From NCBI GenBank assembly GCA_020636225.1, contig JACJYI010000006.1, positions 268,501-332,500 on the forward strand: DNA of 64,000 bases, written 5' to 3'. A program made the position numbers and the translations under genes. Positions 59,735 through 64,000 of this stretch are shown here, piece after piece (the first letter of the stretch is position 1; each line of letters starts with the position of its first letter). The notes under the pieces are model-generated. The model made no database searches and was not told where the DNA came from. It worked only from the letters and a program-made list of their open reading frames with translations. The stretch is from Lewinellaceae bacterium (lineage in GTDB: Bacteria > Bacteroidota > Bacteroidia > Chitinophagales > Saprospiraceae).

Positions 59735-62700
59735 TAGTATTTGATGATGAGGAAGCCCGATTCCGGGACTTCACCGTTTTGCAGGTCGAGAACAAAGAAG
59801 TAGGTGCCGGGTGGCAGAATCTGTCCGCCATAGGTCCCCGCCCAGTCATTCCTATAGGGTGATGCGGCATATACCTCGTCACCCCATTGGTTAAAGATGG
59901 ACAGCCGGTTGCGGGGATACTCGTCCTCCAGGACCAGGCAGGGCACCACCAGGATATCGTTGACCCCGTCGTTGTTCGGCGTGATGATGGTGGGCATGTC
60001 ACATCCGGGCTCCTGACCGATCTGCAGCACCAGGATGGCCTCCTGGCAGACATCCGGACATTGCTCGCTGCAGACCCGGTAGCGGAAGTTCACCGAGCCG
60101 GAATAATTCGCCGGTGCTGTATAGAGGTAGATGCCTTCGGCCATCTTTTCCACCGTGCCCACCAGGGGCTGGGTGAGCAGTTCGGTGGTCACCGGACCGA
60201 AGACCGCATCATTCAGCAGCATCTGGACCATGGCCTGTCCGGCAAATGGCACCGCCAGGGTATCGTTTTGGGCCAGAGGGCCGTATTCATAGTCCACCAC
60301 CAGGGTATCTCGGGCCGACTCTCCACAGATCCCTTCATTCAATTCCCAGACGAAGAGATTCATCCCGGGTTGGAGATTGCAGGCGTTGGCGGACGTTTCA
60401 CCGACACTGTCGATGGTGATCCCCGGGTCCAGGGCCAGCCACCGGCCGGTGCCCAGTTCGGTGAAATCAGCAGTCAACGGAAGGGACAGGCAGCCATATC
60501 CGCAATCGATCCGATCGACACCGGCATACGCCTCATCATCATAGTTGATCACCTCGACGGTTGCCGAGGTCGGCGGGCACGCGCCGTTGTCCACCGTCCA
60601 CTTGAAGAAGTACATATTGCCGGGTTCCATGCCATTGACGATGGTGCCTGGTAGGCCCGGGCTGGCTATGGTCACGCCCAGTCCTGCCTGGCCGGGGGTT
60701 TGCGTCCACAGGCCCGCATTGGGAGCCGGATCCTGGGCGGATATGGGCAAGCTGGTGGCCCGGCAGATCTCCAGGGGTGAATCCGCCTCGGCTTGGACAA
60801 TGATGGAAATGCCGGCGGTGACCTCATCGGAACTGTAATTGGTGCAGGCACCATTGGAGAGCGTCCAGGCAAAGGTCATCTGACCGCCCGTAGGATAGCC
60901 GGTGATCTGGGTACAGTTGGCATTGGGCGTCAGCAGGGTGACGGATGGGCCGCCTGTCTGGCTCCACACACCCGTGCCAATGGCCGGTGCCTGCGCGCAG
61001 ACCTGCAGGACCGCCCCGTCGCAGATCTGCACATTCGGGCCGGCATCGGCAGTCTGATTGGGTATGGTGTTGATCTGAACGGAATGGACCACCGAGGGTA
61101 CGGACTGGCAGCCATCCAGGGTCGTGATCGCATAGAAGTAGTAGTTGCCATCAGTATAATTGCCCGGCAGGTCCAGGGGGAGGAAGGGTTCCGTACCGGA
61201 CAGGCCGATCAAGGTGTCCGTATAGGCATCATACCAGGCATAGGTTCCTCCCGGTGTGCCACCGCTGAGGGTCAGCTGGCAATTGCCGGGGACCTGGGCA
61301 CAGATCAGTCCGCCGCAATTGTCCGACACGATCGGCGGCGACGGGTTGCTCTTGACGATCAGCTGGAATTCCTCGGACAGGGGAGAATAGCAACCATTGA
61401 CCAGCATGCGCACCTGGTAATTGCCGGAGAGATTGGTGGCCGCATTGGGCAGGACCAGGCAATTGCTGCCGCTCTGGCTGGTGATGGGGCCCTGCCACTC
61501 GTAGGTGGCTCCGGCGACGAAGGTGGCGCAGGCGATGAGGGTATCCCCGGCGCAGACCGGGCTGTTCGTGCTGATGGCCGGCGGGAAGGGGATGGGATGC
61601 ACCACCACCGTGATCTCGTTGGACAGGTTGGAGATACAGCCATCGACGATCACCTTGAGGGTATATTTCCCCGACTGGTTGAGGGTGATGTTCGGGATGG
61701 TGAGCGTCGGCAACAGGGTCGTATCCTGTTTCAACGGACCGATCCAGATATACCGCACATCCCCGGAATAGGGGTCATTGGGCACGGTGAGGACCAGGGT
61801 CTCCCCGGCACAGATCGCATAGGGGTCGGATGGCGCGGGGTCATCGACCTGGATCACCGGTGTCAGCGGTGCATCATCCATGGCAATGAAGATGGTCGCC
61901 GGCAGGGAGGTACAGGTATTGTCCACCTTGGTGACCTGGAGACTGTACAGGCCTGAACTGGCGCCGGTCACATTGAGCAGCTGGGCCACGGAGTCCAGGG
62001 AGAAGATCATCCCGTTGGGATCGGTCCAGAAATACTGGTAGCTGCCGCCCATGTCCGGTGGGAACACGGTGGGCAGGATCTGGCAATCTTCCGATCCGCT
62101 GACACAGGATGGACAGGAACTGGACAGCGCCGTGATCTTGGGTCGCTCGGTCAGGACGATCCGCAGGGAATCGCGGGTGGTACACCCCTGGGGATTCTCG
62201 GCGATGAGGTGGTAGGTTCCGGGAAGGGCGGGCACCTTTGGCGAGGCACCGAGGTAGGTATTTCCGTTGGGGGCTGTCCAGGTGAACTTGACCACATTCA
62301 CGCCGTTGACCGGCAGAATGACCGAATCCCCTTCGCAGGCCAGGATGCTGTCGGGCAGCTGGACATTGATGGGATGGATGATCACGGGAAGTGGCAATGA
62401 GATATCTGATGGACAGCCCGGTGACTGGAACACCTGCAGGGTCCAGGTGCCGGCAAACATCTGCAGTCCGGCTACATTCAGGGAGGGTACCGTCGTCACA
62501 AAGACCTGATTGGTCTGCTGGTGGGTCCACTGGTAGGTCTGGGCTTGCTGCCACTCGGTGCCCAGGCGGATGGTATCTCCCTGGCAGATCGGGCTGTTGC
62601 TGTGGATGGAAGGTCGGAAGGCGCCATTGGGACCGATGTCGATCTTGACCGATCCGGTGGCAATGCATCCGGTCAATCCCTGGATGGTCAGGACATAGGT

Positions 62701-64000
62701 ACCGGAATCACTTTCTTTCGGATCGCTGATCACCGGGCTGGCCTGGTTGCTGAAGAAGCCATTGGAGGAGGTCCAGGTAAAGACGAAATAATCCCCGACA
62801 CCGGGAGATGGCAAGGTGAAGGTGGTATCCGGGATCAGCTGGAGGTTGCCGCCACAGGTATCCAGCATGAAGGTAGGGGTCAATTCCTCATTCTGGATGG
62901 CCACCAGGGTGGCACAGGTGTCGCTGTTGCCGGCCAGGTCAAAGGCCACGACATCCACCGTATAATTGGAGCCGGCATCATTGCAGGAGAAGGTGTTCGG
63001 GGTGACCTGGTATTGGGTGATGCCACAATTGTCGGTTCCTGGTACCAGGAGCAGGTCGCCTTCATCCAGGGTCACATTGACGAGGCCGGAGGGGTTGGTC
63101 TTGATGAAGAGTCCTGGCTTGCAGGTGATCACCGGCGGGGTGCGGTCTTCGACAAAAATGGGGTAGGTGCAGGCCGTGGTGTTGCCATCACTGTCTTCCA
63201 GGCGATAGGTAGCGGTGTACTGACCGGTACCCAGGGTGAGAGTATTCGGCACAGAGGGATAGCGGAGGGTGCCGGCGCCGACCTGCTGGTTGGTCGCGGT
63301 ATTGATGACGGTGTAGGCCGTCTCCACGGAGGAATAGGACAGTTCCAGCCAGGCATGACTGGTGCCATCGGTCATGTTCAGTTGCAGTGGGCCACAGGGA
63401 TTGATGAAATCCGTGTAGTTGAGCACATCCTTGTTGGCTGCCAGGCGAAAGCTGACTTGTCCATTGGCCGTCCAGGCCTTGAGCAGTGGCTCCGGAATAT
63501 TGAAGGTAAAGATGGCCTCGCTGGCACATTCCTGGGGAATGGTGACCGGGCCGGTGATGCCCAGGAAGGTATTGCCCTCTCCGTAGACCTCGAAGAACTC
63601 GCCCGGATTGGCCATGTCGCCGCGCACGTGAACCCGGAGGGTCCCATCACCGGGGCCGGCCGGAGAAGCGATGGAGAACAGGAAGTTCAGATCGGCGGGG
63701 ACGATGCCGGCATTGGGATCATCCACAAAGACAAAGGGAAGGGTATCTACCGCCCCGTTGAAGCTGGTGGGAAATCCGCAATTGTCATCTGCCTGGACAG
63801 GAAAGGGCAGGTTGACCGAGGCGGCACAGTTGAACGCATTGGTGGGCACGCGCAAGGTATCCGGACAGGTCAGGGTGGGGGCCTCCTGATCGATCACGGT
63901 CAGGGTGTAGCTGCATTGGCCGATATTGCCACTGCAATCGGTCGCCTGGACATCTACCTGATACTCGCCGGTGGTCAGGTTTTCGTTGGAGCCCAGATTG
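59734..64000 (-). CDS. Giant T9SS type B protein with HYR and Ig-like repeats, N-terminus outside window
   Basis: The complement is open from the right edge to a stop at 59734-59736, with about 1,420 codons visible. Near the edge lies a HYR-type domain (DVQATDCSGNIGQCSY, then LTVIDQEAPTLTCPDTL). Many Ig/PKD-like repeats follow (SPICQGDTIRLG, SPVCAGDTLIACATFVAG, ETLVLTVPND). The last 90 residues are the gliding-motility-type C-terminal domain (PTIITPNNDGVNDILVVPC, LSIFNQWGDEVY, LPPGTYFFVLDLQNG). It should be secreted by T9SS and attached as a large surface adhesin. It is followed by its own PorP/SprF and OmpA genes. Confidence 0.92.
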   Translation of the reverse strand, partial: NLGSNENLTTGEYQVDVQATDCSGNIGQCSYTLTVIDQEAPTLTCPDTLRVPTNAFNCAASVNLPFPVQADDNCGFPTSFNGAVDTLPFVFVDDPNAGIVPADLNFLFSIASPAGPGDGTLRVHVRGDMANPGEFFEVYGEGNTFLGITGPVTIPQECASEAIFTFNIPEPLLKAWTANGQVSFRLAANKDVLNYTDFINPCGPLQLNMTDGTSHAWLELSYSSVETAYTVINTATNQQVGAGTLRYPSVPNTLTLGTGQYTATYRLEDSDGNTTACTYPIFVEDRTPPVITCKPGLFIKTNPSGLVNVTLDEGDLLLVPGTDNCGITQYQVTPNTFSCNDAGSNYTVDVVAFDLAGNSDTCATLVAIQNEELTPTFMLDTCGGNLQLIPDTTFTLPSPGVGDYFVFTWTSSNGFFSNQASPVISDPKESDSGTYVLTIQGLTGCIATGSVKIDIGPNGAFRPSIHSNSPICQGDTIRLGTEWQQAQTYQWTHQQTNQVFVTTVPSLNVAGLQMFAGTWTLQVFQSPGCPSDISLPLPVIIHPINVQLPDSILACEGDSVILPVNGVNVVKFTWTAPNGNTYLGASPKVPALPGTYHLIAENPQGCTTRDSLRIVLTERPKITALSSSCPSCVSGSEDCQILPTVFPPDMGGSYQYFWTDPNGMIFSLDSVAQLLNVTGASSGLYSLQVTKVDNTCTSLPATIFIAMDDAPLTPVIQVDDPAPSDPYAICAGETLVLTVPNDPYSGDVRYIWIGPLKQDTTLLPTLTIPNITLNQSGKYTLKVIVDGCISNLSNEITVVVHPIPFPPAISTNSPVCAGDTLIACATFVAGATYEWQGPITSQSGSNCLVLPNAATNLSGNYQVRMLVNGCYSPLSEEFQLIVKSNPSPPIVSDNCGGLICAQVPGNCQLTLSGGTPGGTYAWYDAYTDTLIGLSGTEPFLPLDLPGNYTDGNYYFYAITTLDGCQSVPSVVHSVQINTIPNQTADAGPNVQICDGAVLQVCAQAPAIGTGVWSQTGGPSVTLLTPNANCTQITGYPTGGQMTFAWTLSNGACTNYSSDEVTAGISIIVQAEADSPLEICRATSLPISAQDPAPNAGLWTQTPGQAGLGVTIASPGLPGTIVNGMEPGNMYFFKWTVDNGACPPTSATVEVINYDDEAYAGVDRIDCGYGCLSLPLTADFTELGTGRWLALDPGITIDSVGETSANACNLQPGMNLFVWELNEGICGESARDTLVVDYEYGPLAQNDTLAVPFAGQAMVQMLLNDAVFGPVTTELLTQPLVGTVEKMAEGIYLYTAPANYSGSVNFRYRVCSEQCPDVCQEAILVLQIGQEPGCDMPTIITPNNDGVNDILVVPCLVLEDEYPRNRLSIFNQWGDEVYAASPYRNDWAGTYGGQILPPGTYFFVLDLQNGEVPESGFLIIKY

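Overview
The window looks like a chromosomal segment of a Bacteroidota bacterium, probably of the Saprospiria/Lewinella kind. The reasons are the many type IX secretion (T9SS) cargo proteins with C-terminal sorting domains, a T9SS type B giant protein followed by PorP/SprF and OmpA-PD40 genes, a Rho factor with a long Arg/Asp-rich insert, TAnnTTTG-type promoters, signal peptides that mostly leave an N-terminal Gln, and a lipoprotein glutaminyl cyclase. The backbone is GC-rich; several islands are visibly AT-rich. No rRNA, tRNA, CRISPR array, integrase or transposase gene was recognised. Genus-level placement is inference.

Layout. 1-0.7 kb: start of a secreted HmuY-like gene. 0.7-8.7 kb: AT-rich accessory island with a 182-bp tandem repeat, a broken T9SS gene tail, an intact T9SS protein, and two cassette-like units. 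Each unit is a shared ~0.45-kb leader ending in a stem-loop, followed by one orphan gene (an HhH-GPD DNA glycosylase-like protein; an Sll1717-like P-loop ATPase) bounded by its own inverted terminal sequence. 8.8-17.5 kb: core genes (Zn peptidase, serS, rho, rpmH-rnpA, aroQ, recQ, kdsD). 17.5-18.9 kb: a 438-bp tandemly duplicated composite of palindromic repeats. 18.9-32.2 kb: secreted protein, rhomboid, frr, lpxH, 3-hydroxyanthranilate dioxygenase plus SDR, envelope proteins and two GT-C-like membrane proteins. 32.2-36.4 kb: repeat clusters around a large SBBP/T9SS protein with a C16 tract at its start. 36.4-40.6 kb: tryptophan/kynurenine operon (RidA-type deaminase, tryptophan dioxygenase, aldehyde dehydrogenase, ACMS decarboxylase). 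40.6-53.8 kb: T9SS protein, TPR protein, glutaminyl cyclase, small enzymes, uvrB, methyltransferase, pterin dehydratase, M42 peptidase, radical SAM enzyme. 53.8-54.8 kb: AT-rich insert flanked by two versions of the radical SAM gene tail. 54.9-56.2 kb: kynureninase. 56.6-64 kb: OmpA-PD40, PorP/SprF and a giant T9SS type B protein running off the right edge.

How the genes fit together. Tryptophan catabolism through kynurenine is split over three loci (23, 36-40 and 55 kb). The visible steps are tryptophan to N-formylkynurenine, (3-hydroxy)kynurenine to (3-hydroxy)anthranilate, ring opening, ACMS decarboxylation, semialdehyde oxidation and aminomuconate deamination. Kynurenine 3-monooxygenase and a recognisable formamidase are not in the window. 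Many exported proteins would leave by T9SS, and the glutaminyl cyclase would cap their N-terminal Gln. Intergenic DNA is unusually rich in dispersed palindromes and 7-8-bp tandem repeats, often right upstream of gene starts.

The strongest candidates for something undescribed are the two cassette-like accessory units (4.7-8.55 kb), the duplicated radical SAM tail around an AT-rich insert (53.75-54.83 kb), and the poly-C tract that could switch a surface protein on and off (33.5 kb).
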